Source: Sphingobacterium sp. N143
GTDB taxonomy: Bacteria > Bacteroidota > Bacteroidia > Sphingobacteriales > Sphingobacteriaceae
Length of the DNA stretch: 64,000 nt
Assembly: GCF_030325625.1 (NCBI RefSeq)
Contig: NZ_JACAIS010000005.1
Coordinates: forward strand, 270,234 to 334,233
Reading direction: 5' to 3'
Each line of letters begins with the position of its first letter. Position 1 is the first letter of the stretch. Below, piece by piece: positions 26,602 through 37,302 of the stretch. Below the pieces are notes generated by a model. It was not told the origin of the DNA and did no database searches. It saw only the letters and a list, made by a program, of their open reading frames with translations. A program made the position numbers and the translations under genes.

Positions 26602-26627
26602 AATAGCTCAAAATCTTCCTATATTCG
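26595..26627 (+). promoter_or_regulatory. Possible promoter of ruvA
   Basis: TTTA at 26595-26598 and TATATTCG at 26620-26627 with a 21-nt spacer, one mismatch in each box. The ATG of ruvA is only 8 nt downstream, so a transcript from here would have no leader. Confidence 0.4.
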
Positions 26628-26634
26628 TAGTATT

Positions 26635-27216
26635 ATGTACGAATATTTCAACGGAAAATTAGCATATAAAGCCCCCACCCATGTCGTTATCGATGTGGGT
26701 GGCGTTGGCTATTATGTTCACATCTCCCTCCATACCTTTTCTCAAATTAAAGATCAGGAAAATTGTAAATTATTTATTTCTCTCCAGGTTCGGGAAGATT
26801 CACATACCCTTTACGGATTCGGGACTGAGGGTGAGAAAAAATTATTTGAAAACCTGATATCTGTCTCAGGTATTGGTCCCAATACAGGGCGAATGATCCT
26901 CTCTTCCAATACACCCGATGAAATACAATCGGCCATCGTAAATGGTCAGGTTGCCCTGATTCAGAAAATTAAGGGCATCGGGCCTAAAACCGCACAGCGT
27001 CTGATCCTGGAACTTCAGGATAAGTTGAAAAAACAAGGCGTAGAGACTTTGGCAACACCGCAGCAATCCCAATCTATTCCGGACGAAGCATTATCTGCAT
27101 TGGTCATGCTCGGATTCAATAAGGCTGCCGCCGAAAAAGTATTGAATGCAATCTTAAAGACAGAAAGCAATCTTTCGGTCGAGGATATGATCAAATTAGC
27201 ATTAAAACGACTTTAA
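26635..27216 (+). CDS. ruvA: Holliday junction helicase subunit RuvA
   Basis: 193 residues, the normal size. OB-fold domain I (about 1-62), tandem helix-hairpin-helix domain II with SVSGIGPNTGRMIL and KIKGIGPKTAQRLILELQDKL (about 75-140), and the RuvB-binding domain III at the end (DEALSALVMLGFNKAAAEKVL, VEDMIKLALKRL). RuvA binds four-way junctions and loads the RuvB motor. It follows maeB by 33 nt; a promoter may lie in the gap. Confidence 0.97.
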   Translation: MYEYFNGKLAYKAPTHVVIDVGGVGYYVHISLHTFSQIKDQENCKLFISLQVREDSHTLYGFGTEGEKKLFENLISVSGIGPNTGRMILSSNTPDEIQSAIVNGQVALIQKIKGIGPKTAQRLILELQDKLKKQGVETLATPQQSQSIPDEALSALVMLGFNKAAAEKVLNAILKTESNLSVEDMIKLALKRL

Positions 27217-27453
27217 AACGTGATCCTTGTTATCGGGCATGATCATGCTGTGGAAAACATGGATGGGCTGCCAAGATCTACGAATGACAAACAGGACAAA
27301 ATACAGTCATACGTGAAACCCTGCGATGCGAATGATGGCGAGCAGGATATTGAAGAATGATGGCACAAACTTAAACTTGTTACAATCTGTCGTTGCTAAA
27401 TCGTATTTATTATCCTATTTTTAGGGCTTCTTATTTCAGTTATAATCTCACAC

Positions 27454-29310
27454 ATGAAAAAACTATTTTCACTTGCGCTCGCTCTCAGTCTAGGAGCAAC
27501 TGTATTTGCGCAAGAAAAAAAAGACCTTACATTAAACATCGTACCGCTACCGCAACATGTTCAGATCAACAATGGATCTTTCAAAATCAATGCGAGCACA
27601 AACATTGCATTTGACAGCGAAGAGGACAAAAAAGTTGCTGTCTTATTTCAGGATTTCTTAAAAAGTAACTATAACCTCGATTTACCTTTGGCCAAGTCAG
27701 CCAAGAGCAATAGCATTTATTTTTCATCCAAAAATGCAAAGAAAGGAAATACAGAAGCCTATGAGCTCAATATTACTGCCGATAAAGTGATCGTTGGCGG
27801 TAAAGCCGCAGGTTTATTTTACGGGATGCAATCGCTGATCCAATTGTTACCAGTGGATAAAAAAGCCAGTCTAGAAATCCAGCAGGCAAGCATTCAGGAT
27901 GAACCCCGCTTTGCTTACCGTGGCCTCCACCTCGATGTTGGGCGCCACTTCTTTCCTGTAGAATTTATCAAAAAATACATCGATATTCTGTCGTCTTATA
28001 AATTGAATACTTTCCACTGGCATTTAACAGAAGATCAGGGATGGCGTATTGAAATTAAATCACACCCTAAGCTCACACAGATCGGCGGTCAACGCAAGCA
28101 GACTCTTTTGGGCAATTACAAGACTGACGGGGACTATGACAATACACCTTACGGAGGCTTCTATACCCAAGAGCAGGTCAAAGAAGTTGTGGCCTATGCC
28201 ACATCCAAATATGTCACCGTCATACCTGAAATTGAAATGCCGGGTCATGCTTTGGCGGCACTTTCGGCTTATCCAGAACTTGGCTGTGGCGACAACCCGG
28301 GCCCTTATACTGCTGCGCAGACCTGGGGAGTGTTTGATGATGTGTTCTGTGCCGGAAAAGAGGAGACCTTCAAATTACTGGAAGATGTCATTGACGAGGT
28401 GATCCCACTTTTTCCAAGCGAATATATCCATATCGGGGGTGATGAATGTCCGAAGACTAAATGGAAAACCTGTCCACATTGTCAAAAAAGAATCAAGGAC
28501 AACAACCTTAAGGATGAACACGAACTTCAGAGCTATTTCATACAACGTATGGAAAAATATATCAATAGCAAAGGAAAGCGCATCATCGGATGGGATGAAA
28601 TCCTGGAAGGTGGATTAGCACCCAATGCGACTGTCATGAGCTGGCGTGGTGACCAAGGAGCTATTGATGCGGCCAACCAAGGGCATGATGTCATCATCAC
28701 CGCAAATAGTTATGGCCTATACTTTGATCACAAACAGGGGCCTGACCAAAACAGAGAACCTTTGAGCATCGGCGGACTTTCGACATTGAACTCTGTCTAT
28801 TCATCGGACCCTATGCCAAGCAAGATCTCAGAAGCAAATAAAAAGCATGTATTAGGTGTACAGGCGAATATCTGGACAGAATATATCGGTTCTTCCAACA
28901 AAGTCGAGTTCACTTTGTTGCCACGTGTGTTGGCACTTTCTGAAATCGCCTGGACACAGCCTGAAAAGAAAAATTGGAAGAATTTTTCAGAACAGCGTGC
29001 CGCACGCCAGTTGGCAAAACTTGACCAGACCAGCACATTCTACCGCGTACCTGAGGTCTATGGTATCAAGGACACCACTATTTATGCTTCAGAATACACG
29101 ATTGAAAACTTAAAACCATCTGTTGAAGGTGCAAAGATTTTCTATACATTGGACAACTATGATCCGTCAGAACTGGACTTAGAATATACCGGTCCGGTGA
29201 AAATCACCGTTCCTAATAGCAAGGAACGTATCTTCAAGGCTGTTGTCGTTACGCCTTCCGGCAAAAGAAGCAACTACATCCGGGTAAATATTATCAATAC
29301 AAAGAAATAA
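27454..29310 (+). CDS. GH20 beta-N-acetylhexosaminidase
   Basis: 618 residues with signal peptide MKKLFSLALALSLGATVFAQ. GH20 N-terminal domain (about 30-150), then the catalytic barrel with RGLHLDVGRHFFPVEFIKKYID, NTFHWHLTEDQGWRIEIKS, EIEMPGHALAALSAYPELGC and HIGGDECPK, in which Asp330-Glu331 are the catalytic pair. A chitobiase C-terminal domain follows (about 540-618). It removes terminal GlcNAc or GalNAc, for example from chitin fragments or glycans. A possible promoter has TATTTTTA at 27416-27423. It ends before a strong hairpin terminator. Confidence 0.95.
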   Translation: MKKLFSLALALSLGATVFAQEKKDLTLNIVPLPQHVQINNGSFKINASTNIAFDSEEDKKVAVLFQDFLKSNYNLDLPLAKSAKSNSIYFSSKNAKKGNTEAYELNITADKVIVGGKAAGLFYGMQSLIQLLPVDKKASLEIQQASIQDEPRFAYRGLHLDVGRHFFPVEFIKKYIDILSSYKLNTFHWHLTEDQGWRIEIKSHPKLTQIGGQRKQTLLGNYKTDGDYDNTPYGGFYTQEQVKEVVAYATSKYVTVIPEIEMPGHALAALSAYPELGCGDNPGPYTAAQTWGVFDDVFCAGKEETFKLLEDVIDEVIPLFPSEYIHIGGDECPKTKWKTCPHCQKRIKDNNLKDEHELQSYFIQRMEKYINSKGKRIIGWDEILEGGLAPNATVMSWRGDQGAIDAANQGHDVIITANSYGLYFDHKQGPDQNREPLSIGGLSTLNSVYSSDPMPSKISEANKKHVLGVQANIWTEYIGSSNKVEFTLLPRVLALSEIAWTQPEKKNWKNFSEQRAARQLAKLDQTSTFYRVPEVYGIKDTTIYASEYTIENLKPSVEGAKIFYTLDNYDPSELDLEYTGPVKITVPNSKERIFKAVVVTPSGKRSNYIRVNIINTKK

Positions 29311-29328
29311 TAACACAGCCTTGCTGTG

Positions 29329-29377
29329 AAAGCGCTAATATTCTGTTAACTTTGAACAGCATATTAGCGCTTTTTTA
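29329..29377 (+). terminator. Hairpin terminator after the hexosaminidase gene
   Basis: AAAGCGCTAATA pairs with TATTAGCGCTTT, and TCTGTT/AACAGC adds to the stem near the loop, followed by a T run. It begins 18 nt after the stop codon. Confidence 0.88.
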
Positions 29378-29530
29378 TTGGATAGACCTGTTGAGGTTTC
29401 CCCCCATGGTCCGGGTCCCTCCGGTTAGTAATACCGATACGACCGTCGGATACGTTCTTACCCAATGAAAAAACGCTCACGAGGGACACGGCCCTGAATT
29501 TTAGCACTTACAAGAATTAAATAAATTATT

Positions 29531-30004
29531 ATGGCAGAGGATCTACAGATTGCCCAAGGCAGCAAAGAAGAACAATATCAAAACTTACTTCCTCAAATTG
29601 GGGGATTGTTGTACGGTGAAAAGAATCAGATCGCCAATCTCGCCAATATTGCTGCGGCATTAAAAGAACAGTTCAATTTCTTTTGGGTGGGGTTTTATCT
29701 GATCGATGGAGAAGAGCTGGTGCTTGGCCCTTTCCAGGGACCTGTTGCCTGCACTCGCATAAAAAAAGGAAAAGGGGTATGTGGTAGCGCATGGGCACAG
29801 GAGTCCACCTTGATTGTCCCGGATGTCGAACAGTTTCCCGGACATATTGCCTGCAGTTCACTCTCAAAATCTGAAATTGTCCTTCCTGTATGGAAACAAG
29901 GAAAGATTATTGGGGTATTGGACGTGGATAGCAGCGCGTTGAACAGTTTCGATGAAATCGATGAAAAGTATCTCACACAGGTTTTACAATTACTGGACTG
30001 TTAG
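29531..30004 (+). CDS. msrC: Free methionine-(R)-sulfoxide reductase (GAF domain)
   Basis: 157 residues, a single GAF domain. The three cysteines of the fRMsr family are present as C74 (VACTRI), C84 (GVCGSAW) and C108 (HIACSS), the same spacing as in E. coli MsrC. FWVGFYLIDG and VPDVEQFPGHIACSSLSKSE are typical. It reduces free Met-R-sulfoxide in the cytoplasm. It converges with the WD40 gene with 15 nt between stop codons and no hairpin between them. Confidence 0.94.
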   Translation: MAEDLQIAQGSKEEQYQNLLPQIGGLLYGEKNQIANLANIAAALKEQFNFFWVGFYLIDGEELVLGPFQGPVACTRIKKGKGVCGSAWAQESTLIVPDVEQFPGHIACSSLSKSEIVLPVWKQGKIIGVLDVDSSALNSFDEIDEKYLTQVLQLLDC

Positions 30005-30019
30005 CGGAACTTCATTGAT

Positions 30020-30925
30020 TTACGCCTTAAATTCCCAGACTTTTACCAGCTTATCATCGCTGACACTAAAAAAATACTGACCGTCATCGGACCATATACC
30101 TGCATTGACAGACAGATGGTGGCCATCTTTTAGTTTCTCCCGGCTCATATTTTTCAATAGGGCAAAATCATCGCTTGACCAAAATTTCAACGACTTATCA
30201 CGGCTTACTGTAGCAAAAAGGGGTTCCGAAGGATGTGGATAGATTCCATACACCGTAAAAAGGTGTGGCACAAAGGAGAAATTATGATCCGGCCGGTTCA
30301 CATCCGAAACAATTAATTGTGCATCGCGCCCTCCGCTCAATAACTTCCCCTGTAAAAAAGCCAATGAAGTGGTAGGCATATGGTGCAGCTTAGTGCTTGT
30401 CATATGGTGGAAGTCTTCACTGTCCAAGATATGGATGTTTCCGTCCTTGTCCCCCAAGGCAATGCGAGCCAGTTTTTCATCCACCGCGATAGCACGGACC
30501 GTTGTAGGAGAAACAGGTATATTATAGATGCTTTTATAGGTATCCAGATCGACGACATAAAGCCGTCCTTCCTCCCCGACAACCAGCAGTTCATTTTTCC
30601 ATTGCATATAGGCAAGAGCAAAAATAGCTTTCGTCCCCAACTGTAAACTTGCCACAAGTTTTTGCTGCTCAACATCCACAAAAAGCAGTTTCCCCTCGCG
30701 CAATCCGATGGCTAAAATAGCGGTATCAGGAATCAGCCGTAGTGCATATACGGATGAGCTCACAGCACAGAGAATACGTTTGAAGGCCTGCTTCTCCACA
30801 TCCCATTCGACGACTCCTTTATCGTTACCTGCTGTAAAGAACGTATTCGGGTAGTATCCCTTTTCCACACAAAAAATAGGGTTCTGATGCCCCTGTAAGG
30901 TTGCCTTTAATTTAATATCCATCAT
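30020..30925 (-). CDS. WD40-repeat protein
   Basis: 301 residues, no signal peptide. Repeats of about 40 residues with typical ends: TAGNDKGVVEWDVEKQ, VGEEGRLYVVDLDTY, LGDKDGNIHILDSEDF, SGGRDAQLIVSDVNRP, TVSRDKSLKFWSSDDF and VSDDKLVKVWEF. Seven blades can be counted, enough for one beta propeller. It is probably a cytoplasmic interaction scaffold; partner unknown. It lies downstream of the his operon on the same strand but beyond that operon's terminator. Confidence 0.88.
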   Translation of the reverse strand: MMDIKLKATLQGHQNPIFCVEKGYYPNTFFTAGNDKGVVEWDVEKQAFKRILCAVSSSVYALRLIPDTAILAIGLREGKLLFVDVEQQKLVASLQLGTKAIFALAYMQWKNELLVVGEEGRLYVVDLDTYKSIYNIPVSPTTVRAIAVDEKLARIALGDKDGNIHILDSEDFHHMTSTKLHHMPTTSLAFLQGKLLSGGRDAQLIVSDVNRPDHNFSFVPHLFTVYGIYPHPSEPLFATVSRDKSLKFWSSDDFALLKNMSREKLKDGHHLSVNAGIWSDDGQYFFSVSDDKLVKVWEFKA

Positions 30926-31064
30926 TTGATCAAGCTCTGTAGATCTCCTCGCAGAGATTATTTTGCTACTTTTCTTTTATTGAAAACATGCAGCAGATGT
31001 GTCTGATTGCCGGCATGGCAGTACCATGCTGTTATTTCCATTTTGCTATACCATACACAGCCAT

Positions 31065-31100
31065 AAAAAAGTGCAGTATATCTACAAATATACTGCACTT
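31065..31100 (-). terminator. Terminator of the his operon
   Basis: Perfect 13-bp stem: 31069-31081 pairs with 31088-31100 around a 6-nt loop. On the minus strand it is followed by a run of six T. It lies about 100 nt after the hisIE stop codon and before the WD40 gene, so it ends the his transcript. Confidence 0.88.
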
Positions 31101-31200
31101 CTTAAACTATTTTGTCATCTGAACTTAAAGCCTGTTCTTCTGCCCTGGAATTTATACGCTACGCAGGCTAAGAGCAGTTCATGGTAGGCCCAAAGAGCCG

Positions 31201-31785
31201 TTATTGATGTCTACTTTCCAGGTTTTTTGCGATCGTTTCCAATGAAAATCCTTTCTCGCGCAATAACACGATCAGATGGAACAATAAATCTGAGGTTTCA
31301 TTGATAAAATCTTCATCTGTTTCATTTAACGCTGCGATTACCGTTTCAACAGCTTCCTCCCCTACTTTTTGGGCAATCTTATTGATTCCTCTGGAACGTA
31401 AACGATTTACATAAGATTCATCCGAGGGATGCTCATAACGGTGATTGACGATACGTTCCAGCTCCAATAGAAAATTCTGGTTGAAGTCGGTATTGAAACA
31501 GCTTCTGCTACCGGTATGGCAGGTCGGCCCCATTGGTTCTGCTTTAATCAGGACAGTATCTTTGTCGCAGTCAATATGGATACTCTTTACATTTAAAAAG
31601 TTTCCGCTCTCTTCCCCTTTCGTCCAAAGACGATTTTTGCTCCGGGAAAAGAAAGTCACACGCTTCTCGGCCTGCGTTTTTTGCCAGGCTTCCTCGTTCA
31701 TATAGCCCAACATCAACACTTCCAGGGTTTGGGCGTCCTGCACAATTACTGGAACAAGGCCGTCACTTTTTGCAAAATCTAACAT
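31201..31785 (-). CDS. hisIE: Bifunctional PRA-CH/PRA-PH (HisIE)
   Basis: 194 residues. HisI half (1 to about 105) has GYMNEEAWQKT, FFSRSKNRLWTKGEESGNFL and the metal residues in DCDKDTVLI and GPTCHTGSRSCF. HisE half (about 110-194) has KVGEEAVETVIAALN and ETSDLLFHLIVLL. It carries out steps 2 and 3 of histidine synthesis: pyrophosphate removal from PR-ATP and opening of the adenine ring. It is the last gene of the his operon, 87 nt after hisF. Confidence 0.97.
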   Translation of the reverse strand: MLDFAKSDGLVPVIVQDAQTLEVLMLGYMNEEAWQKTQAEKRVTFFSRSKNRLWTKGEESGNFLNVKSIHIDCDKDTVLIKAEPMGPTCHTGSRSCFNTDFNQNFLLELERIVNHRYEHPSDESYVNRLRSRGINKIAQKVGEEAVETVIAALNETDEDFINETSDLLFHLIVLLREKGFSLETIAKNLESRHQ

Positions 31786-31872
31786 GAGTATGTGTAGTTT
31801 TAATCAATTTTCGTATTCTGTAAGCGGCTAGCTTACTTATATTATCCTGTATTCCCGGTCCTATATCCGCTA

Positions 31873-32625
31873 CTACCTGACGACGATGTCATGATGGCGC
31901 AAGGTCTGTTTGAGATCCGGGATCAATATTTCGCCGTAATGGAAAACCGAAGCTGCCAGTGCTGCGTCCACGTTTGCCTGTTGAAAAACCTCAACAAAAT
32001 GCTGCTGATTTCCAGCACCCCCAGAGGCAATCAACGGGATATGGATCTTGTCGTTGACTGTTTTTAAAAAATCATTGTCAAACCCGTTCTTTGTACCATC
32101 ATGGTCCATTGAAGTCAGAAGGATTTCGCCTGCACCGCGTTCCTGCGCTTCAAGAATCCAGTCCAAGGTATTCAGTTCAGTTTTAATGCGGCCACCGCTC
32201 AAATGCACAAAGTCCCCGCCTTCAATAGCCCGTGTGTCAACCGCAACGACCACAAACTGTGCTCCAAAGGCAGCGGCCATCTGATTGATCAACGCTGGAT
32301 TGCGCACAGCAGCCGAATTGATCGAAATCTTATCCGCACCCGCATTCAACAAGATCTCCGCATCTTTAATTTCATTGATTCCCCCACCTATCGTAAAAGG
32401 AATATTTACCTGACGTGCGACTGCTTTGACCAGGTCAATTGTTGTCTTGCGTCCCTCATGCGTGGCTGTAATATCCAGGAAAACGAGCTCATCAGCCCCT
32501 TGCTGGGAATATTCGTACGCCAGTTCAACAGGATCTCCAGCATCGCGTAAATCAACAAAATTGACTCCCTTTACGGTACGTCCGTCTTTGACATCCAAAC
32601 AGGGAATTATCCGTTTTGCTAGCAT
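31873..32625 (-). CDS. hisF: Imidazole glycerol phosphate synthase cyclase subunit
   Basis: 250 residues, a TIM barrel. Catalytic Asp11 in [16 protein letters not shown] and Asp near 130 in VVAVDTR; phosphate sites in FTIGGGIN and LIASGGAGN. With HisH it makes IGP and AICAR; AICAR feeds purine synthesis, where the purC product also leads. The start lies 1 nt after the hisA stop codon. Confidence 0.97.
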   Translation of the reverse strand: MLAKRIIPCLDVKDGRTVKGVNFVDLRDAGDPVELAYEYSQQGADELVFLDITATHEGRKTTIDLVKAVARQVNIPFTIGGGINEIKDAEILLNAGADKISINSAAVRNPALINQMAAAFGAQFVVVAVDTRAIEGGDFVHLSGGRIKTELNTLDWILEAQERGAGEILLTSMDHDGTKNGFDNDFLKTVNDKIHIPLIASGGAGNQQHFVEVFQQANVDAALAASVFHYGEILIPDLKQTLRHHDIVVR

Positions 32626-32626
32626 G

Positions 32627-33379
32627 TTAAAATCTGATTAACGCTTTTAGATTCCAGTCTTTGATCTCATCAATGGAAATCCGGTTCTCATAAATTGCTT
32701 TTCCAACAACGACAGATTCTATACCGCCCAGTTTTTGAAGATTTTTGATATCATCCATCGAGCTGATACCACCAGAAGCGATCAGTTTAATGATAGGTGA
32801 ATGGTTCAACAACTTTTGATACAATTCCACACCAGCTCCACCGAGCTTCCCATCTTTACTGATGTCGGTGCACAAAAACCTAAAAAATCCCAACGCCAGA
32901 CACTTATCAATATATTCAATCAATTTAATCGGTGAGCTTTCCAGCCAGCCCGAATATTTGATCACCTCATCCAGTACATCAATGGCAATCACAATATGGT
33001 CCGCATATTTTACCTTCCCCTCATTCAATGTGGAAAGTTCTTCCAAAAATGATGGGTTTGTAATAGCCTGAGTGCCCACGATCACACGGTAAACCCCCGC
33101 ATCAACGAGTTCCTTTACTTTCTCAATACTTCTGACACCACCACCGTATTGAATTTTCATGTCTGTTTTTTGAATGATATCAAATAAATAGGCTTGATTG
33201 CTAAAATCACCTTTTGCCCCATTGAGGTCAATGATATGTACCAATTCAGTCCCATTGGCGTGATAATTTTCAATCTGTGCCTCCAGACTAATATCATAAG
33301 TAGTCACATCATCATAATTACCTTCTCTCAAACGGACAACTTTTTTGTCCAAAACGTCTATTGCTGGAATGATATACAT
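32627..33379 (-). CDS. hisA: ProFAR isomerase HisA
   Basis: 250 residues. Catalytic Asp8 in [15 protein letters not shown] and the second Asp near 130 in [14 protein letters not shown]; phosphate sites [10 protein letters not shown] and LIASGGISS. It converts ProFAR to PRFAR in histidine synthesis. It lies between hisH (12 nt) and hisF (1 nt), as expected for coupled translation. Confidence 0.97.
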   Translation of the reverse strand: MYIIPAIDVLDKKVVRLREGNYDDVTTYDISLEAQIENYHANGTELVHIIDLNGAKGDFSNQAYLFDIIQKTDMKIQYGGGVRSIEKVKELVDAGVYRVIVGTQAITNPSFLEELSTLNEGKVKYADHIVIAIDVLDEVIKYSGWLESSPIKLIEYIDKCLALGFFRFLCTDISKDGKLGGAGVELYQKLLNHSPIIKLIASGGISSMDDIKNLQKLGGIESVVVGKAIYENRISIDEIKDWNLKALIRF

Positions 33380-33391
33380 AGTCGAATATTT

Positions 33392-33991
33392 TTAGTCAAT
33401 TTGAATAGTTGAAAAATTGAGCAATAATTGCTCGCCTGCTTTCCCCGATTTCTCGGGGTGAAATTGTACTCCAAAGAAATTACCTTTGGAAATCGCCGCC
33501 GAAAATGGCAGTCCATAGACACATTTTGCGGCAGTATATGTTGTATCGAACTCTATAAAATAGGAGTGTACAAAATAAAAATAAGTCTGATCTTCAATAT
33601 TCGCAAATAAAGGATTATTTGCCTGGATGGAAACGCTATTCCAGCCCATATGAGGTACTTTACCAGCAACCCGGGCATCAAAATGTAACGTTTTCAACGG
33701 AAATAACTTCAGCATAGCAGCATTTCCTTCTTCCGAAAACTCTGTCAGCAGCTGCATACCGACACAAATACCTAGAACCGGTTTGGTCAGTTTTTTAATA
33801 TATGGCACTAATCCCGATTCTTGCAATTTGTTCATTGCAGCGCCAGCGTGCCCCACGCCAGGAATAATGATCCGATCATACTGATCGATCTCATCAGCGG
33901 TATTGACCATACCGTAGGCCACTCCTACGCGGTCAAGCGCTGCAGTCAAGGAAAAGATATTCCCTGCGCCATAATTAATAATTCCTATCAT
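33392..33991 (-). CDS. hisH: Imidazole glycerol phosphate synthase glutaminase subunit
   Basis: 199 residues, class I glutamine amidotransferase. Starts MIGIINYGAGNIFSL; nucleophile Cys in LGICVGMQLL (about 76); His and Glu of the triad in VQFHPEKSG near the C-terminus. It supplies ammonia to HisF. The gap from hisB is 67 nt. Confidence 0.97.
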   Translation of the reverse strand: MIGIINYGAGNIFSLTAALDRVGVAYGMVNTADEIDQYDRIIIPGVGHAGAAMNKLQESGLVPYIKKLTKPVLGICVGMQLLTEFSEEGNAAMLKLFPLKTLHFDARVAGKVPHMGWNSVSIQANNPLFANIEDQTYFYFVHSYFIEFDTTYTAAKCVYGLPFSAAISKGNFFGVQFHPEKSGKAGEQLLLNFSTIQID

Positions 33992-34058
33992 TTTTGAGAT
34001 TTGAGTATCGGGATTTGAGTATCATTTATCCCATCGATTCTTTTTATTAATTAAAAAA

Positions 34059-35198
34059 CTACAAAACACCCTTTGTACTGGGCAGTTGCATATGATCTGC
34101 ATCACGTCGCACAGCTTTCTTGATGGACTTGGCAAAAGCCTTAAATATAGCCTCTATCTTATGATGCTCATTCTCTCCTTCTGCCTTGATATTTAAATTG
34201 GATTTAGAAGCATCTGAGAAGGATTTAAAGAAATGGAAGAACATCTCTGTAGGCATATCCCCTATTTTCTCACGATTAAACGCTGCATCCCATACGATCC
34301 AATTACGTCCGCCAAAATCCAATGCCACTTGGGCCAAACAATCATCCATAGGCAGGGTATAGGAATAACGTTCTATTCCACGTTTGTCACCCAGTGCTTT
34401 TAAAAAGACCTCTCCCAAAGCAATTCCGGTATCTTCGATCGTATGATGCTCGTCGATATGAAGGTCCCCTTTTGCTCTGATCGTCAAATCAAGGGCACCA
34501 TGCCGTGCTAGCTGGTCCAACATATGATCAAAGAACGGTAATCCTGTTTCAATAGCCGATTTACCAGAACCATCCAAGTTCAACTGAATAAAAATATCCG
34601 TTTCGTTGGTCTTGCGATGATGCTCAGCAGTACGCGTTCCCAATTTCAGGAATTCATACACCTGCTTCCAGTCTGTTGTTTCCAAAGCTATAACAGTTGA
34701 ATCTACGGCAAGGTTTTCCAGCGCCCCCAATTGATCATTGGCCCGCAGCCAAATGGCCTTAGCGCCTAAATTTTGAGCGAGCTTTACATCGTTGACACGA
34801 TCGCCAATCACGAATGATTGACTGAGGTCATAGCGCGAAGAATCAAAATACTCATTCAACATTCCGATGCCGGGTTTACGTGTATCAGCATTCTCATGCG
34901 GAAAAGTCTTGTCTATATGTTCTTTGGCAAATACAACACCCTCGCCTGCAAACGTATCGATCACAAAATGATGGACAGGCCAGAAATTTTCCTCCGGATG
35001 GGAGGATGTTCCTAAACCATCTTGGTTGGAAACCAAGATCAATTCGAAATCCAGCTCCTTTGCGATACGTGGCAAGTACTGCAAAGCTCCGGGATAAAAC
35101 TTTAATTTGGCAAAGGAGTCGATTTGCTCATCTTCCGGCTCCAAAATTAATGTTCCGTCTCGATCTATAAACAGTACACGTTTTAAGTTATCAGGCAT
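34059..35198 (-). CDS. hisB: Bifunctional histidinol-phosphatase/IGP dehydratase HisB
   Basis: 379 residues, the fused form. N-terminal HAD phosphatase with FIDRDGTLI (nucleophile Asp), LVSNQDGL and [14 protein letters not shown]-terminal IGP dehydratase from about 190, with the manganese-binding repeats [29 protein letters not shown] and the later [13 protein letters not shown]. It carries out two steps of histidine synthesis. Followed by hisH; 4 nt after hisC. Confidence 0.97.
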   Translation of the reverse strand: MPDNLKRVLFIDRDGTLILEPEDEQIDSFAKLKFYPGALQYLPRIAKELDFELILVSNQDGLGTSSHPEENFWPVHHFVIDTFAGEGVVFAKEHIDKTFPHENADTRKPGIGMLNEYFDSSRYDLSQSFVIGDRVNDVKLAQNLGAKAIWLRANDQLGALENLAVDSTVIALETTDWKQVYEFLKLGTRTAEHHRKTNETDIFIQLNLDGSGKSAIETGLPFFDHMLDQLARHGALDLTIRAKGDLHIDEHHTIEDTGIALGEVFLKALGDKRGIERYSYTLPMDDCLAQVALDFGGRNWIVWDAAFNREKIGDMPTEMFFHFFKSFSDASKSNLNIKAEGENEHHKIEAIFKAFAKSIKKAVRRDADHMQLPSTKGVL

Positions 35199-35202
35199 AG
35201 TA

Positions 35203-36261
35203 TTATGTATTGATTTGATTAAGTTTTTTTAATAGTATTTGGTTTTCAGCAGGAGTTCCCACTGTAATCCGCAGACAGCCTTCACAAAGTTCAACTTTGG
35301 ACCTATCGCGCACGATGATACCGTGTTGAACCAGATAATCATATACCTGGCGGGGCTGATCCATTTTGACCAGAATAAAATTAGCGTCAGATGGAGTGAT
35401 ATGTTGGACGTAGTTTAACTCCAATAATTCACGCACCAGTCTTTCGCGCTCCGCCACAGTTTCTTTGATCCAGTCATTGACTTGATCAACATTATCCAAG
35501 GCTTCCAGCACGATGTCTTGTGTTGCCTGATTAATATTATAAGGCGGTTTGATTTTGTTGTAAACAGCAATAATCTCTTTGCTGGCAAATGCCATTCCCA
35601 GGCGAAGGGCAGCAAGGCCCCAAGCTTTGGACAAGGTCTGTAGGACCACTAAATTTGGATATTCAGCCAATTCTTGCGTAAATGATTTTACCGCTGAAAA
35701 ATTGATATAGGCTTCATCGACGACCACAAGTCCCTGAAAATTATTCAATATAGTTTCAATATCCTGACGGCGGATAGAATTACCTGTCGGATTATTGGGT
35801 GAACAGATAAAAATCAACTTGGTATATGCATCGATTGCCTCCGCAATACCATCCAGGTCCAACTGATAGTCAGCTGTCAGATTTACTTTCTTAAATGCGA
35901 TGTCATTGATGTTGGCCGAAACTTCATACATCCCATAAGTTGGTGGAACCAAGATGACATTATCCACTCCTGGTGTACAAAATGCACGATATAATATATC
36001 AATAGCCTCATCACTTCCATTTCCCAGAAAAATATTTTCGGCAGGTACACCTTTTATCTTGGAGAGTTTGGCTTTGACTTGATGTTGGAGAGGATCTGGA
36101 TATCGGTTGTAATCATGGTTAAGTGGGGATCCAAAAGGATTTTCATTAGCATCAATCAAGATAGATGCTTCCCCTTTAAATTCATCTCTTGCAGACGAAT
36201 AAGGCACGAGTTTTTGAATATTTTCCCGTAGTAGATTGTTTAAGTTGAATGGATTATCCAT
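35203..36261 (-). CDS. hisC: Histidinol-phosphate aminotransferase
   Basis: 352 residues, fold-type I aminotransferase. [10 protein letters not shown] near the start, [17 protein letters not shown] and the PLP lysine in [15 protein letters not shown]. It is the first his gene in the window; hisG and hisD, which often precede it in Bacteroidota, are absent. A -7-like TAAGTTTA lies about 28 nt upstream on the minus strand, but transcription may also come from the rnz side (75-nt gap). Confidence 0.97.
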   Translation of the reverse strand: MDNPFNLNNLLRENIQKLVPYSSARDEFKGEASILIDANENPFGSPLNHDYNRYPDPLQHQVKAKLSKIKGVPAENIFLGNGSDEAIDILYRAFCTPGVDNVILVPPTYGMYEVSANINDIAFKKVNLTADYQLDLDGIAEAIDAYTKLIFICSPNNPTGNSIRRQDIETILNNFQGLVVVDEAYINFSAVKSFTQELAEYPNLVVLQTLSKAWGLAALRLGMAFASKEIIAVYNKIKPPYNINQATQDIVLEALDNVDQVNDWIKETVAERERLVRELLELNYVQHITPSDANFILVKMDQPRQVYDYLVQHGIIVRDRSKVELCEGCLRITVGTPAENQILLKKLNQINT

Positions 36262-36336
36262 TATAAAAAAATTAGAGCCGTAAACTTAGATAAATTGTTG
36301 ATTAAATACAATATAATAAACAATTATTCATTCGCA

Positions 36337-37248
36337 TTAAACTAAAAACCATTTACCTTCAACTGAAAGCTCCGTATTAGGGAATACTGAGCGTGCTTCT
36401 TCCAATAATGGGCTCAAATCACGGTACCGCGCCGAATAATGCCCCAGCAACAATTTCTTTGCCTGGGTCTCCATGGCAATCTCTCCCGCTTCAAGCGCCG
36501 TCGTATGAAAAGTCTCTTTTGCCCGATCAACCATATCGTGCAAGAAAGTAGCTTCATGGTACATCAGGTTTGCTCCCTGCACATAAGGAAGATATGCAGG
36601 CGTCCGTACGGTATCTGAACAGTACACATAACTTCTGGATGCAGGAGCAGGCAAGCTCAATTCATCTGCCGGATAGACCTTACCATTTTCATCGATATAA
36701 TCCATTCCTTTTTTTATGGACGGATAATATACAGTGGGAATATTCAATGCTTGCACAACATCGCCAAGTAATGTCCTGGCCCGGGGTCCTTCATCAAAAC
36801 GGAATCCCGTACAAGCGATCCGATGTGTTAATGGGAACGCACTTACTTTCAGGGTTCTATTTTCAAAAATCACCGCCGATTGATCTGGTGAAACCGCATG
36901 AAAAATGAGATTATACCGCAGCTCCGTCTGGGAATGTAGGAACTGTATATCCAAGATTTCCTTCAGGGCAGCCGGGCCATATAGATGGAGATCACTCTTT
37001 CGGCCGACAAGATGCATGGACGATAATAATCCCACAAGCCCCAAATAATGATCTCCATGTAAATGACTGATAAAAATATGACTGATCCGGTTACTTTTAA
37101 TTCCATATCGACTGAGCTGCATCTGCGTACCCTCCCCACAGTCAATCAAAAACAATTGCTCGTTAAAGTTCAGCACTTGGCTAGTCGGATGACGATCAAA
37201 CATCGGTGTCGCAGAACTATTTCCTAATATCAGAACTTCAAATTTCAT
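36337..37248 (-). CDS. rnz: Ribonuclease Z
   Basis: 303 residues, beta-lactamase-fold tRNA 3' endonuclease. Zinc motif FISHLHGDHYLGLVGLL, the first strand LILGNSSATPMFDRHPTSQVL, YCSDTVR (metal Asp), EATFLHD, and the late LLLGHYSARYRD. It trims the 3' ends of tRNA precursors lacking CCA, which suits the tRNA-Asp genes here that have no encoded CCA. It lies between the STAS gene (54 nt) and hisC. Confidence 0.95.
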   Translation of the reverse strand: MKFEVLILGNSSATPMFDRHPTSQVLNFNEQLFLIDCGEGTQMQLSRYGIKSNRISHIFISHLHGDHYLGLVGLLSSMHLVGRKSDLHLYGPAALKEILDIQFLHSQTELRYNLIFHAVSPDQSAVIFENRTLKVSAFPLTHRIACTGFRFDEGPRARTLLGDVVQALNIPTVYYPSIKKGMDYIDENGKVYPADELSLPAPASRSYVYCSDTVRTPAYLPYVQGANLMYHEATFLHDMVDRAKETFHTTALEAGEIAMETQAKKLLLGHYSARYRDLSPLLEEARSVFPNTELSVEGKWFLV

Positions 37249-37302
37249 ATGTAATTTAATTGCTTTTTCAATGAAGACATGGAATCACCTGGTTACTTCA
37301 TA